Source of the DNA: Bacteroidales bacterium
GTDB lineage: Bacteria > Bacteroidota > Bacteroidia > Bacteroidales > JAADJA01
Assembly: GCA_016783885.1 (NCBI GenBank)
Contig: JADHVR010000005.1
Location: 35,098 to 99,097, forward strand
Reading direction: 5' to 3'
DNA length: 64,000 nt
Part shown: positions 9,301 through 16,721 of the stretch, one piece after another
Layout of the letters: each line of letters opens with the position of its first letter
Position numbering within the stretch: position 1 is the first letter of the stretch
The notes under the pieces: generated by a model
Databases searched by the model: none
What the model was told of the DNA's origin: nothing
The model's input: only the letters and a program-made list of their open reading frames with translations
Program-made: the position numbers and the translations under genes

Positions 9301-10458
9301 TTCTTTAAATTAATAAATTTCGGAAGCGAAAGAATTTATAGCGTCAGGCTGATTAAAAACTACATGCCGGATTCGTTTAAAGACAGGATTAATGAGTTAG
9401 AAAAAACCGGTACGCATATATTCGTTACAAATTTATCCAGAGTTGATAAGAATACCTTTCTTATAAACAGGTATAAAAATAACAATATTGTTAAATTGGA
9501 CTGGCAGGATATTAAATCGTGTGAAGAAAAAATCAGGGTTGCCATTCTTGAGAAGAAGAAACGAATATTCATTAATAATTTCGGTGACGATTACAGGGAT
9601 GTTTTATTGAATAAGAAGAAATTAAGGATATTGAACAAACTTTTACAAATTGAGGATGCACAAATAATTATCTCCTCCGTTGTTTCGCCCGAACGGATAA
9701 TGTCGTTTTATGTCGAGAAAATCCATGAAACGGAAAAAAACAAAAGGACAAGCCTTGAATCGGATTATTATTTATACAAAGAAATTCTTAACCGGTTTGT
9801 AGTATTGAATTTCCCTGTTATTCTATCTGAAAGAGAAATTAATGAAACCAATGAAGATAAACACGAAAGTATTGATGATTTTATAGATAAGGAAATGCAA
9901 TACAGTGATTACCTGTTAAAACAAAAAAAGATCATAAAAGATTATTCTGATACATGGAAATCAAAAAAAGACGGGAATAATATTAAAGAATTAATTATTT
10001 CAAAAATTATGAACATTGCTGCACCATATTATTCCGATCTTCTTAACTCCTGCACACTCGAAGAAAAATATGTACTATTCGATCTTGCAGATGATATGAT
10101 TTTGAATCCAAAAAATACCGAAACGATTTATACTTTGCTTGATAAGGGTTTGTTAATTTTAAATAAGGATCAAATATTAGTAATGAGTGAAAGTTTCAGG
10201 AGATTTTTCTTAAGCAATATAAACAAGAAAGATATTCAAAGAATAGAAAAAGAGCTAACACAAACAGGAAGATGGTTCGGCTTAAAAACTCCTTTGATAT
10301 TAATAATAATAGGGCTTTTTATATTTATAGCCATAGCCAAGCAGGATTTCCTTGAAGACCTTAACACCTTATTTATTGTAATCGGAGGTGGCGTTGCATT
10401 ATTATCAGGCATTCTTGGGCTATTGTCGAAAGGGACTGCCATGCAGGGGATAAAATAG
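6373..10458 (+). CDS. Giant multi-pass membrane protein with sensor-like extracytoplasmic regions and a winged-helix-like cytoplasmic module; function unknown
   Basis: About 1361 residues from the ATG at 6373. An in-frame GTG at 6319 lies upstream of the predicted promoter and is less likely. Residue numbers below count from the ATG. Segment order: a transmembrane helix at about 9-30; a long extracytoplasmic region (about 31-280); helices at about 280-304 and 319-338; a second extracytoplasmic region (about 340-595) with GFCLIDETGKVWFHSD, which looks like a Cache sensor strand; then roughly six helices (596-790), another extracytoplasmic loop and a helix near 956-980. A cytoplasmic domain follows (about 985-1305) with KKRIFINNFGDD, IIISSVVSP and EEKYVLFDLADD...LLDKGLLIL...SFRRFFLS. 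This order resembles the Walker B/sensor strands and winged helix of STAND-type ATPases, but no Walker A is visible. Two helices end the protein. I do not recognise the family. It stands alone. Confidence 0.8.
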   Translation: MITINKSRNLWIILITIALIGISYLLYLNVYVSNNENRMIKTRYRVLSQIGKNITEKKDGYYKNAKYFKDLVQSDVEEKIDSLIKLIQSQKRSNKDEVSQKISKQDSLREVFDIIKERSSSINKNIDIDYVIKKDPYSISFIEEQSLFELPIHLSLKTSFDVFMEPLLRDDVFDGLIIIRDSSVAYNSLNTNMLLSPVDTLFIKIKDLKSGLIKEIVNIPGSEGQSINYIYSASLTEIEILNTKYKLFLEPVHISQDEWWYLGGLLEEKTYNSEKRRLSPGIIIFLSLVLLIILLGMPVIKLIVMGSKEHLHTNNITSSALSVVLGSAFVLLFILYFSMNRVNSRNNDKQLKQLADTISDSFIKELKTIYSQLETYDSDFNITYQDDTIINKILTKQNNDDNIKQLYPEIYSFLDYAFWADSDGQQKMELNPFKKKGKLISIAKRNYFKNKDKWLLPGDKRDSLFMLESISSLSSGINKAAISKRSNKDTLEVIAITTRLHSVIDPVLPKDYGFCLIDETGKVWFHSDKNRNMHENFIDESNKNNFLKAAIYSHIAKPINLYYYNRLNRAYIKPFENIPLFLLTFYDKKLNQSAGAQIITFTSLLITTLFFLLFIQIILLLLINRKQSGSDNINLIMDWSRPKVKYKDIYIKLILYNASVFVMLMAFMYFTKGYIAVFMIFIAIPVIFANSYSVINEISLNKLFSDRFIRATAILVFLLNIAAFIIVKTQYENFILLLVFQLVLLLMPLSYKMTREEFFERYQAEKYFKKYILFLFSLLLIISIIPTLKFFEVAYDQEKIIRLKHHQLYLTKKKENRNLELSKYYESIDDPKNEIQEKRTKLGVYTNFFQSARFSDTIVIKNDAKKNGYQNYNYWDSLVCFIRPFLDPSVIENKYLVFPASSDTSWSWTNNKNKLQLKYTSLTENIDSLKPINRFVVSDTFDSNFLIPFVGLQNRQLLQVVFNLIFWIIVGALLFFFFKLINFGSERIYSVRLIKNYMPDSFKDRINELEKTGTHIFVTNLSRVDKNTFLINRYKNNNIVKLDWQDIKSCEEKIRVAILEKKKRIFINNFGDDYRDVLLNKKKLRILNKLLQIEDAQIIISSVVSPERIMSFYVEKIHETEKNKRTSLESDYYLYKEILNRFVVLNFPVILSEREINETNEDKHESIDDFIDKEMQYSDYLLKQKKIIKDYSDTWKSKKDGNNIKELIISKIMNIAAPYYSDLLNSCTLEEKYVLFDLADDMILNPKNTETIYTLLDKGLLILNKDQILVMSESFRRFFLSNINKKDIQRIEKELTQTGRWFGLKTPLILIIIGLFIFIAIAKQDFLEDLNTLFIVIGGGVALLSGILGLLSKGTAMQGIK

Positions 10459-10786
10459 TGAGATAAGAGTTTTTAAGGTTTAAAGTTGAGTCCATTCCGA
10501 AAAATCATTTTTAATTAATCATAATCACCTTACCAAACCGGTTTTTTGACCTTAACCCAAAAATCGCTCAAAAAGAACGTATCTCTTTCTGTCCGAAGGC
10601 TTTAGCCGATAAAAATACGTAATATTACACATTGATTTTACGTATATTCCCGCATGCAAATTGAGTATTTTCCCTATTTTTTATTCTATTTTGTGTGTTT
10701 AACTTTGTTGCGTAATTTGAAATTAAATATAACTGATTATTCAATATCATAAGAAAAGGAGGAAAAACAAAAAAAAATTGTTTAAA
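10459..10786. other. Gene-free AT-rich spacer before a T9SS cargo relic
   Basis: No credible gene is present. A TAACTTTG match to the -7 promoter element lies at 10700-10707, and an AAAAGGAGGAAAA purine stretch at about 10753-10766 precedes the relic that starts near 10787. These may be the surviving promoter and leader of the decayed gene. Confidence 0.5.
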
Positions 10787-11053
10787 GTGATAATAAAAAT
10801 CGTTTTATCGTTCTTTACATTACTTACTTACTGTTGATGAAAATATTGCAGATATGTAAACATCAATTTATACAACAAAGATGTGTACGTTTTTGTAAAT
10901 GAAAACACAAAATAATTATATCATAGTTTATAACACGATGGGGCAAAAAGTTGCAAATGCAACCATCAACAATGTATAGATAAGATCACTCTTGAAAAGA
11001 GCGCCTGTTACGTTGTAAAAGTGCTGAGTGACGAAAGTATAGGTAACGAGTAA
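10787..11053 (+). pseudogene. Decayed T9SS cargo gene: signal-peptide remnant joined to a broken sorting domain
   Basis: Three short reading pieces line up as the two ends of a secreted protein. From GTG 10787 the frame reads IIKIVLSFFTLLTYC, a signal-peptide-like stretch followed by stops. After a frame change, VNINLYNKDVYVFVNEN begins at about 10856. After a further shift comes YIIVYNTMGQKVANATINN and a stop. A third frame then gives ITLEKSACYVVKVLSDE, ending in TAA at 11051-11053. The order VYV..N...I.VYN..GQ.V....I......L....YYVVKV matches a T9SS type A C-terminal domain. The passenger is missing and at least two frameshifts interrupt the tail. Boundaries are approximate. Confidence 0.7.
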
Positions 11054-11109
11054 AGTTTTTATTAAATAAACCTCTTCTCTTCCCCAAGCTCCCTCCAAAC
11101 GGAGGGGAG

Positions 11110-11142
11110 TTTGGTATGGATATAATAAATTTAGTATCTTTG
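11110..11142 (+). promoter_or_regulatory. Bacteroidota promoter (TTTG, 21 bp, TATCTTTG)
   Basis: A TTTG -33 box (11110-11113) is followed after 21 bp by TATCTTTG (11135-11142), a full match to the phylum consensus. Transcription would start near 11149, about 14 bp before the ATG at 11163. A CTCCCTCC/GGAGGGG hairpin (about 11089-11109) lies just upstream and may end transcription from the relic. Confidence 0.65.
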
Positions 11143-11162
11143 TAAAATCACTTAAAATAATA

Positions 11163-11543
11163 ATGAAAAAGCTATTCAGGAAAATAGTATTATTCATCGT
11201 TATCTGTTTTGCAGCAATCCTGATCAACTTCTCTGCATTAGGAATGACAGAAAGGTATGAACGCAGGGAAAAGAAACATGGTCTTGACCCGGATTCCATT
11301 GAAATGATAGATCGGCAGGTTTTCAAATACCTGAATAATACTTTCTTCTTCGACCTTCCTTTACAACGCTTAATCGAAAAACCTGAAATTTACGTTTATG
11401 ATGACAACAAAGGAACAGGACAAAAGCATATCTACAGGTTCAAAACCTTTACTACCTGTCAATTGAAGTTCGAGTTGATTAACTATGTGCGGTTTTATCC
11501 ATTACGATTACCGGAGAGAACATTAATTATTCAGTATGAATAA
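11163..11543 (+). CDS. Small membrane-anchored or exported hypothetical protein
   Basis: 126 residues. The N terminus MKKLFRKIVLFIVICFAAILI is a signal anchor or signal peptide (about residues 7-23). The rest is charged, with a Tyr/Phe-rich C-terminal half (about 85-126) that could form beta strands. I do not recognise a family and see no catalytic motif. A strong promoter match sits immediately upstream, and the gene ends in a terminator shared with ddl, so it appears to be an independently transcribed real gene. Confidence 0.65.
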   Translation: MKKLFRKIVLFIVICFAAILINFSALGMTERYERREKKHGLDPDSIEMIDRQVFKYLNNTFFFDLPLQRLIEKPEIYVYDDNKGTGQKHIYRFKTFTTCQLKFELINYVRFYPLRLPERTLIIQYE

Positions 11544-11576
11544 AAAATCCGATAACTCACAGTTTTCGGATTTTTT
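11542..11576. terminator. Bidirectional terminator between convergent genes
   Basis: A-rich arm AAAAAATCCGA (11542-11552) pairs with TCGGATTTTTT (11566-11576) around a 13-nt loop. The A-tract and T-tract on the two sides let it act as an intrinsic terminator for both the small gene to the left and ddl to the right. It overlaps the ends of both coding regions. Confidence 0.75.
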
Positions 11577-12547
11577 TATACTTCCTCCACCATCATCGAA
11601 AACAACTCTTCGAGCGACAACCCGTAACTTCTCGCCATTTTCGGGACAATACTTGCTTCGGTGAGTCCGGGAATGGTGTTCACCTCTAAGAAATACAAAC
11701 CCGAATCATTAAAAATATAATCGAACCTAACCACTCCTTTGCAATTCAGCTTTTCATAAAGCAAGGCTGAGGTTTCTTTGCAACTTATTTCCACATCACT
11801 TGAAATCCTGGCAGGAACTACCTCTTCTGCCAGCGCGGGGTCATACTTTGATTCAAAATCGAAAAACTCCTTTTTACAGATAATTTCCAAAACAGGAAAA
11901 ATGATGAGTTTTCCTTTGTGTTGTATAATACTACAGGTTATCTCCCGTCCTTCAATATATTCTTCAATCAATATTTCATCATCTTCCGCAAATGCCTTTT
12001 TAATTGCCGGTTCAAGTTCTTCCTGATTATGGACTTTCGACATGCCCACACTTGAACCTCCGTTGTTGGGTTTTACAAAAACAGGGAGATTGAATTTTTG
12101 CAATATGTCAGAAATATCGGGTCTGTTTGATTTAACAAGGTGAATACTTCTCGGAGTTGCAACATCGAAATTCAGAATATAATTTTTGCAGAAATACTTA
12201 TTGAAAGTTAGTGCCGAAGTTGCCTGATTGCATGATGTATAAGGGATGCCGAGCATATCAAAATATCCTTGCAGCTTCCCGTCCTCGCCGGGTGTGCCGT
12301 GAATAGCTATAAAAACGCAGTCGAACCGGATTTTCTCTGATTTAATTGTTAAAGAAAAATCATTTTTATCAATGAGTATTTTCTGATTCCTTTCATCTTT
12401 ATAATACCAGTCTTTGCCATTTATTAAAATCGGATAGATATTATACTTTTTGTTGTCAAGATATTTTTTAACCACCTGTCCGCTCTGAACCGAAATTTCG
12501 AATTCACCGGAATAACCACCTGATAATACTGCAATGTTCTTTTTCAT
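11576..12547 (-). CDS. ddl: D-alanine--D-alanine ligase
   Basis: 323 residues, the normal length for Ddl. The enzyme makes D-Ala-D-Ala from two D-alanines and ATP in the cytoplasm, for peptidoglycan precursors. N-terminal domain: AVLSGGYSGEFEISV. Central ATP-grasp: PVFVKPNNGGSSVGMSKV, then EEYIEGREITCSI. C-terminal: RFDYIFNDSGLYFLEVNTIPGLT, which carries the Mg-binding Glu/Asn and the glycine-rich loop. It is transcribed away from the following hypothetical gene. In Bacteroidota ddl is often found near an RluD/PASTA pair, and both lie just to the right here on the opposite strand. Confidence 0.95.
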   Translation of the reverse strand: MKKNIAVLSGGYSGEFEISVQSGQVVKKYLDNKKYNIYPILINGKDWYYKDERNQKILIDKNDFSLTIKSEKIRFDCVFIAIHGTPGEDGKLQGYFDMLGIPYTSCNQATSALTFNKYFCKNYILNFDVATPRSIHLVKSNRPDISDILQKFNLPVFVKPNNGGSSVGMSKVHNQEELEPAIKKAFAEDDEILIEEYIEGREITCSIIQHKGKLIIFPVLEIICKKEFFDFESKYDPALAEEVVPARISSDVEISCKETSALLYEKLNCKGVVRFDYIFNDSGLYFLEVNTIPGLTEASIVPKMARSYGLSLEELFSMMVEEV

Positions 12548-12566
12548 TTTTCGTTTGGTAAAACTA

Positions 12567-12574
12567 CAAAAATA
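12567..12574 (-). promoter_or_regulatory. -7 promoter element for ddl (TATTTTTG on the minus strand)
   Basis: CAAAAATA on the plus strand is TATTTTTG on the minus strand, an exact TAnnTTTG, 20 bp upstream of the ddl start codon. No clear -33 box is visible. Confidence 0.45.
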
Positions 12575-12616
12575 TGTTAAATATAAAAAGCCCTTAGGAG
12601 AAAATGAATTTTTAAA

Positions 12617-12624
12617 TATCTTTG
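12617..12624 (+). promoter_or_regulatory. -7 promoter element (TATCTTTG)
   Basis: Exact match to TAnnTTTG, 97 bp before the ATG at 12721. This leaves an untranslated leader of roughly 90 nt with no obvious riboswitch fold. Confidence 0.45.
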
Positions 12625-12720
12625 CCTGTTAATGATGAATAAACTTCACCTTTAGCAGGGTACATTAGAAGAAAGAGGGGATGTTTACTTATACCATATA
12701 AACAAGTTAGGTGCAAGACA

Positions 12721-13398
12721 ATGAAAACTATGAGAAAATTACAATTAATAATCATTTTGTCATTGTTAATATTAATGGAAGGAAAGTCACAAATAAGTGA
12801 CAAAGAGGAAGACTGTAATATAATTTCAATAGAACAGTTTAAGAAATTAGAAAATTATAGTGACATAGTTAATAAACTTAAGGAAGAAAACCGAATAGAT
12901 GTTACTGATGCAGCCCATATTAAAATGGTAAGTAGTCATAGTTTTGTTGCTTTTAAACAGACTCCTGATTCCATTATAAATCAACATGGTAAAATTAATG
13001 AAGGTGACGTTAGTTTAATTTATCAGATTTCAATTAATAATAGTGATTATATAATAATAATATCAGCATATTTGGGCTTTTGTCATTCATTTAGATATGA
13101 CATATCACTGAATAGACTTGAGAGAATCGCAAATAAGGGGAGTATAATCTTATCTGGTGCGGAAGCGATTAGACATAAAAAAATAGACAATTTAGTAATT
13201 GTCTTATTTGCTGAGAATAAATATTACGAAATTGGTAATTGGATTAAATATTATTCTTTGGATTTGAACAGCAATACTTTTACCCATACAAAAAATTGCA
13301 GGATAGTTGATAATGAAGAGGAATGCAAAGAAATAAAGCAAATTGATTTAAATAAATATATAAGATATGAAAGTCCAGCACCTAATAAAGGCTCATAG
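12721..13398 (+). CDS. Exported hypothetical protein
   Basis: 225 residues with an N-terminal signal sequence (KLQLIIILSLLILMEGKSQ, about residues 5-24). The mature protein contains alternating hydrophobic stretches (SLIYQISINNSDYIIIISAYLG) suggestive of a beta-rich fold, and few recognisable motifs. A second Met (codon 4, 12730) could also be the start. I do not recognise the family. Codon use and AT content look like the neighbours. It stands alone, with its own promoter match upstream. Confidence 0.6.
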   Translation: MKTMRKLQLIIILSLLILMEGKSQISDKEEDCNIISIEQFKKLENYSDIVNKLKEENRIDVTDAAHIKMVSSHSFVAFKQTPDSIINQHGKINEGDVSLIYQISINNSDYIIIISAYLGFCHSFRYDISLNRLERIANKGSIILSGAEAIRHKKIDNLVIVLFAENKYYEIGNWIKYYSLDLNSNTFTHTKNCRIVDNEEECKEIKQIDLNKYIRYESPAPNKGS

Positions 13399-13709
13399 TG
13401 CATGCCGCAAGTTGTTGTAAATATGACCATTGAGTGCAAAAATAAATATATTTGTAAATAGAAAAATATTACTGGAAAAGCGGTACGCACCATAGCCTAA
13501 ACGTCAGACCGTACAAAAACCCCCTTTTATCAACAAGAATTTGTTTGCAAAAACAGAGAACCATTTCAAGCAGATCCAATAATTTTAAACATCATTCCGA
13601 AGCTTCGGGATCATACATCAAACTTTTTTATCTTTGCCACTGCATAAGCAATATTTCAGTGATTTTGAAGTTATAAAGAAAATTTTAAAAGGAGTATTCA
13701 TCCGGGTCC
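13399..13709. other. Intergenic spacer with promoter for the PASTA/RluD operon
   Basis: No gene is visible. A perfect 12-bp palindrome CCGAAGCTTCGG lies at 13597-13608, and TATCTTTG, an exact -7 element, at 13629-13636, 74 bp before the ATG at 13710. A purine-rich AAAAGGAG sits at about 13687-13694, roughly 15 bp before that ATG. Confidence 0.5.
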
Positions 13710-14582
13710 ATGCAAATATCGAAATTTGGAAAGAGCGATTTTCTGAGATTTATATTAAGTAAGAAGTTTTTTTTAAATCTTGGCATTTCTATTATTTTAC
13801 TGCTAATTATGTTGCTCCTGGCACTTAAGTTCCTTGACATTTATACACGGCACGGCAAAGAAATAACTGTTCCTGATTTTTACGGGATGACGTTTACTGA
13901 AATTGATTCGGCGAAATACAACAGGCAGTTCGATTTTTTTATCATTGATTCGTTATACGACGAAGATAACATGAAGGGATCTATTGTAATACAGGAACCC
14001 CTGCCCGGCTCAAAAGTGAAAAAAGGAAGGAACATATACGTTACTATTGTTGCTTCAACACCGGAGCAGGTGATAATGCCAGATTTAAAGGATTTAACCT
14101 TACGACAGGCAATTAATATTTTGGAATCGGGTAAATTGAAAGCAGGAAGATTGATATATTCACCCAGCTTTGATAAAAACGCCGTGCTTGAGCAATTATT
14201 CAAAGGTGATACTATTATGCCGGGCGATACTTTAAAAAAGGGTTCGCTTATCGATCTTATCATAGGCACAGGTGAACGATTCTATAAGATACCCATTCCT
14301 TTCCTGATTGGTAAAACGAGAGAAGAAGCCATATACGACCTAAATATTGCTTCGTTTAACCTGGGAAACGAATTTTATATGGATAGTATTAGGGATGAAC
14401 ATGCCAGGGTATTTATGCAGGAGCCTGTGTGGGATTCGGATATGCCATATTATCCGGGCGATTCAATACATCTTTGGTATAAATCGGAGGAATTTTTTAA
14501 TTTTGATGAATATTTAAAAACTTTTTTACCTGATACACTAAAAGTTGACAGTATTAAAGTTTCAACTTTAATCAGTAATTGA
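13710..14582 (+). CDS. Membrane-anchored PASTA-domain protein
   Basis: 290 residues. A short cytoplasmic N terminus, one transmembrane helix (about 23-45, NLGISIILLLIMLLLALKF), then three PASTA repeats outside the membrane (about 50-115, 118-187 and 190-262). Hallmarks are VPDFYGMTFTE, GSIVIQEPLPGSKVKKG and MPDLKDLTLRQA. PASTA domains bind peptidoglycan or cell-wall fragments; in Firmicutes they are fused to kinases, but no kinase domain is attached here. It is first in a rightward operon: 4 bp separate it from the next gene, followed by the pseudouridine synthase. A stand-alone PASTA protein next to rluD and ddl recurs in Bacteroidota. Confidence 0.85.
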   Translation: MQISKFGKSDFLRFILSKKFFLNLGISIILLLIMLLLALKFLDIYTRHGKEITVPDFYGMTFTEIDSAKYNRQFDFFIIDSLYDEDNMKGSIVIQEPLPGSKVKKGRNIYVTIVASTPEQVIMPDLKDLTLRQAINILESGKLKAGRLIYSPSFDKNAVLEQLFKGDTIMPGDTLKKGSLIDLIIGTGERFYKIPIPFLIGKTREEAIYDLNIASFNLGNEFYMDSIRDEHARVFMQEPVWDSDMPYYPGDSIHLWYKSEEFFNFDEYLKTFLPDTLKVDSIKVSTLISN

Positions 14583-14586
14583 TATA

Positions 14587-16710
14587 ATGAAAAAATTTAT
14601 TATATATCTTTTTATTCTAATTTTTCCTTTTGTAACTTTTAGCCAGGAATACCTTACCGGCTTAGTTGGCAATCCTGTTATTAAAAGTTATTTAAAGAAA
14701 AAAAACGCAATACCTCAGTTTAAATCCTATATAAAGGAGTACCCGCCTATCAGCCTGCCTTTTTTTGATGATTTTTCATATCCGGGAGTTTACCCTGATA
14801 CAAGCCTCTGGATAGATAATGAAGCTTATGTAAATTCTCACTTCGCTATTTTCCCGGTGAATTACGGTGTGGCAACTTTTGACGTTCTGGATGCTAATGG
14901 TGATTTATATCCCGAAGCAGGTTCGTTTCCATTTATTGCGGATCATTTGACTTCTTATCCTATTCGTTTAGATTCTATCATCGATGAAAATTATAAAATT
15001 ACACCGGCTGATTCCATATATTTCAGTTTTTATTATCAGCCGCAGGGTAGGGGCGATATTCCCTTATCTTATGATTCCCTTGTGCTTGATTTTGGAATTT
15101 ATAACGGAGATACAGTGTTTGCCTGGATTGATTCGGTTCTGGTATATGGATATGAATATTTAAACCCGGGGGAAGATTATATTCCACCATTATCAAAAAT
15201 ACAACCACCATTGGCATGTGATACAAGTATGTGGTACACTTTATTGGATACCTTATTTTATAATGATTCGATAATGATTCCCTGTGATTCGGTTTTTGTA
15301 TTAGACACTGAATGGGCTTCGGTATGGAGCGCCGAAGGAGATTCGATAGATGTGTTTATTGAAGAAAACGATGTTTATTTTAAAAGGGTGATGATACCTG
15401 TTACTGATACAGCCTGGCTGAAGAAAGATTTTCAGTTCCGGTTTATGAATTACGGAAGCCTGTCGGTTATAAATAGCTGGCAGAGCAATACTGACCAATG
15501 GAATGTTGATATGGTTTATCTGAATATAAACAGGTCGAAAGATGATATTTATTTAAGAGATATTTGTTTTACCGAGAATTCTCAGAGTTTTATTAAAGAT
15601 TATTATTCCATGCCTTTCCGGCAATATGATTATTATTTTCAAAAAGATACGATAGAAATTTATGCTCATAATCTTGATTCGGCAGATCATACATGTACTT
15701 ACACTTATTATGTTCAGAACCAGGAGGGAGATACTTTACCCGCGTTTCATTATGATGGATTTACCGGTATAATGAATCCTTATTTTAATCAAACTATTTC
15801 TGAGATACAGCCTTTTGTCAAACCGCCTGTAAACTATTTTTTTACTTCGACAATTGAAGATAGTGTAAAGTACAGGATAAGCCATGTTATTTATGATGCG
15901 GATTCTGTAACAATTGGCGATACAATGGTATTTCACCAGCAATTCAGTAATTACTTTGCTTACGACGACGGAACAGCCGAAGTTGGATATGGGTTATCAC
16001 CGGCTGGCGCTAAACTGGCATACAAGTTCAATTTGGAATATCCGGATACGCTCAGAGGAGTACAAATGTTTTTCAATAAAACTATGAATAATGCTAATGA
16101 CAGATCAATTGATATTTGTGTTTGGAACGATGACAACGGCAAGCCGGGATATTTAATTTATGCATGGGAAAATCGAAAACCCGTGTTTAATAATGGATTT
16201 AATGTATTTCATACTTATATCTTTCCTGAATACCTTGTTCTCGGTGCCGGAATGTTTTATGTCGGTTGGATTCAATCGGCTAATGTGAATATGAATGTCG
16301 GGTTCGACAGAAATACAAATTCACGGACAAAGATATTTTATAATGTTAACGGAACATGGATAAATTCAAGTTTTGGGGGTTCGTTGATGGTAAGACCCGT
16401 GGTAGGAAAAGCGCTTACCGGAAATATAACGGCATACAAAAGTCAGCCTGCTGATCTTGAGATATATCCGAATCCGCCTGCAAGCAACGGGTTAATCAGC
16501 CTGATTCTTCCTTCAGGTTATTCCGACCCTGAAAAACAAAAGTACCTCACAGTAAGAATTTTTGATATCTGCGGGAAAATAATATTCTCAGAACCTTATT
16601 CCGAAAAACCGTTAAATGTTAGCATTTTAAAGCATGGATTGTATATTGTAAATCTTTTTGATGCGTCTTACACCAAGAATTACAGCGCTAAACTGCTCAT
16701 TTTTAAATGA
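14587..16710 (+). CDS. Large T9SS cargo protein of unknown function
   Basis: 707 residues. Signal peptide is residues 1-19 (ending VTFSQ). The long middle part is beta-rich, with many Tyr/Asp residues and FDDFSYPGVYPDTSLW near the N terminus, a pattern seen in carbohydrate-binding or jelly-roll modules of Bacteroidota surface proteins. The tail (about 625-707) is a T9SS type A sorting domain: LEIYPNPPASNG, VRIFDICGKIIF, LKHGLYIVNLF and a basic end. No catalytic motif is evident. It lies 4 bp after the PASTA gene and 11 bp before the pseudouridine synthase gene, so it belongs to the same transcript, an unusual place for a secreted cargo. Confidence 0.75.
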   Translation: MKKFIIYLFILIFPFVTFSQEYLTGLVGNPVIKSYLKKKNAIPQFKSYIKEYPPISLPFFDDFSYPGVYPDTSLWIDNEAYVNSHFAIFPVNYGVATFDVLDANGDLYPEAGSFPFIADHLTSYPIRLDSIIDENYKITPADSIYFSFYYQPQGRGDIPLSYDSLVLDFGIYNGDTVFAWIDSVLVYGYEYLNPGEDYIPPLSKIQPPLACDTSMWYTLLDTLFYNDSIMIPCDSVFVLDTEWASVWSAEGDSIDVFIEENDVYFKRVMIPVTDTAWLKKDFQFRFMNYGSLSVINSWQSNTDQWNVDMVYLNINRSKDDIYLRDICFTENSQSFIKDYYSMPFRQYDYYFQKDTIEIYAHNLDSADHTCTYTYYVQNQEGDTLPAFHYDGFTGIMNPYFNQTISEIQPFVKPPVNYFFTSTIEDSVKYRISHVIYDADSVTIGDTMVFHQQFSNYFAYDDGTAEVGYGLSPAGAKLAYKFNLEYPDTLRGVQMFFNKTMNNANDRSIDICVWNDDNGKPGYLIYAWENRKPVFNNGFNVFHTYIFPEYLVLGAGMFYVGWIQSANVNMNVGFDRNTNSRTKIFYNVNGTWINSSFGGSLMVRPVVGKALTGNITAYKSQPADLEIYPNPPASNGLISLILPSGYSDPEKQKYLTVRIFDICGKIIFSEPYSEKPLNVSILKHGLYIVNLFDASYTKNYSAKLLIFK

Positions 16711-16721
16711 GGTAAATAATT

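Noticed and set aside
10928..11326. Minus-strand open frame over the T9SS relic and the 126-residue gene
   Set aside because: It overlaps a promoter and a real rightward gene, and its sequence has no family signal.
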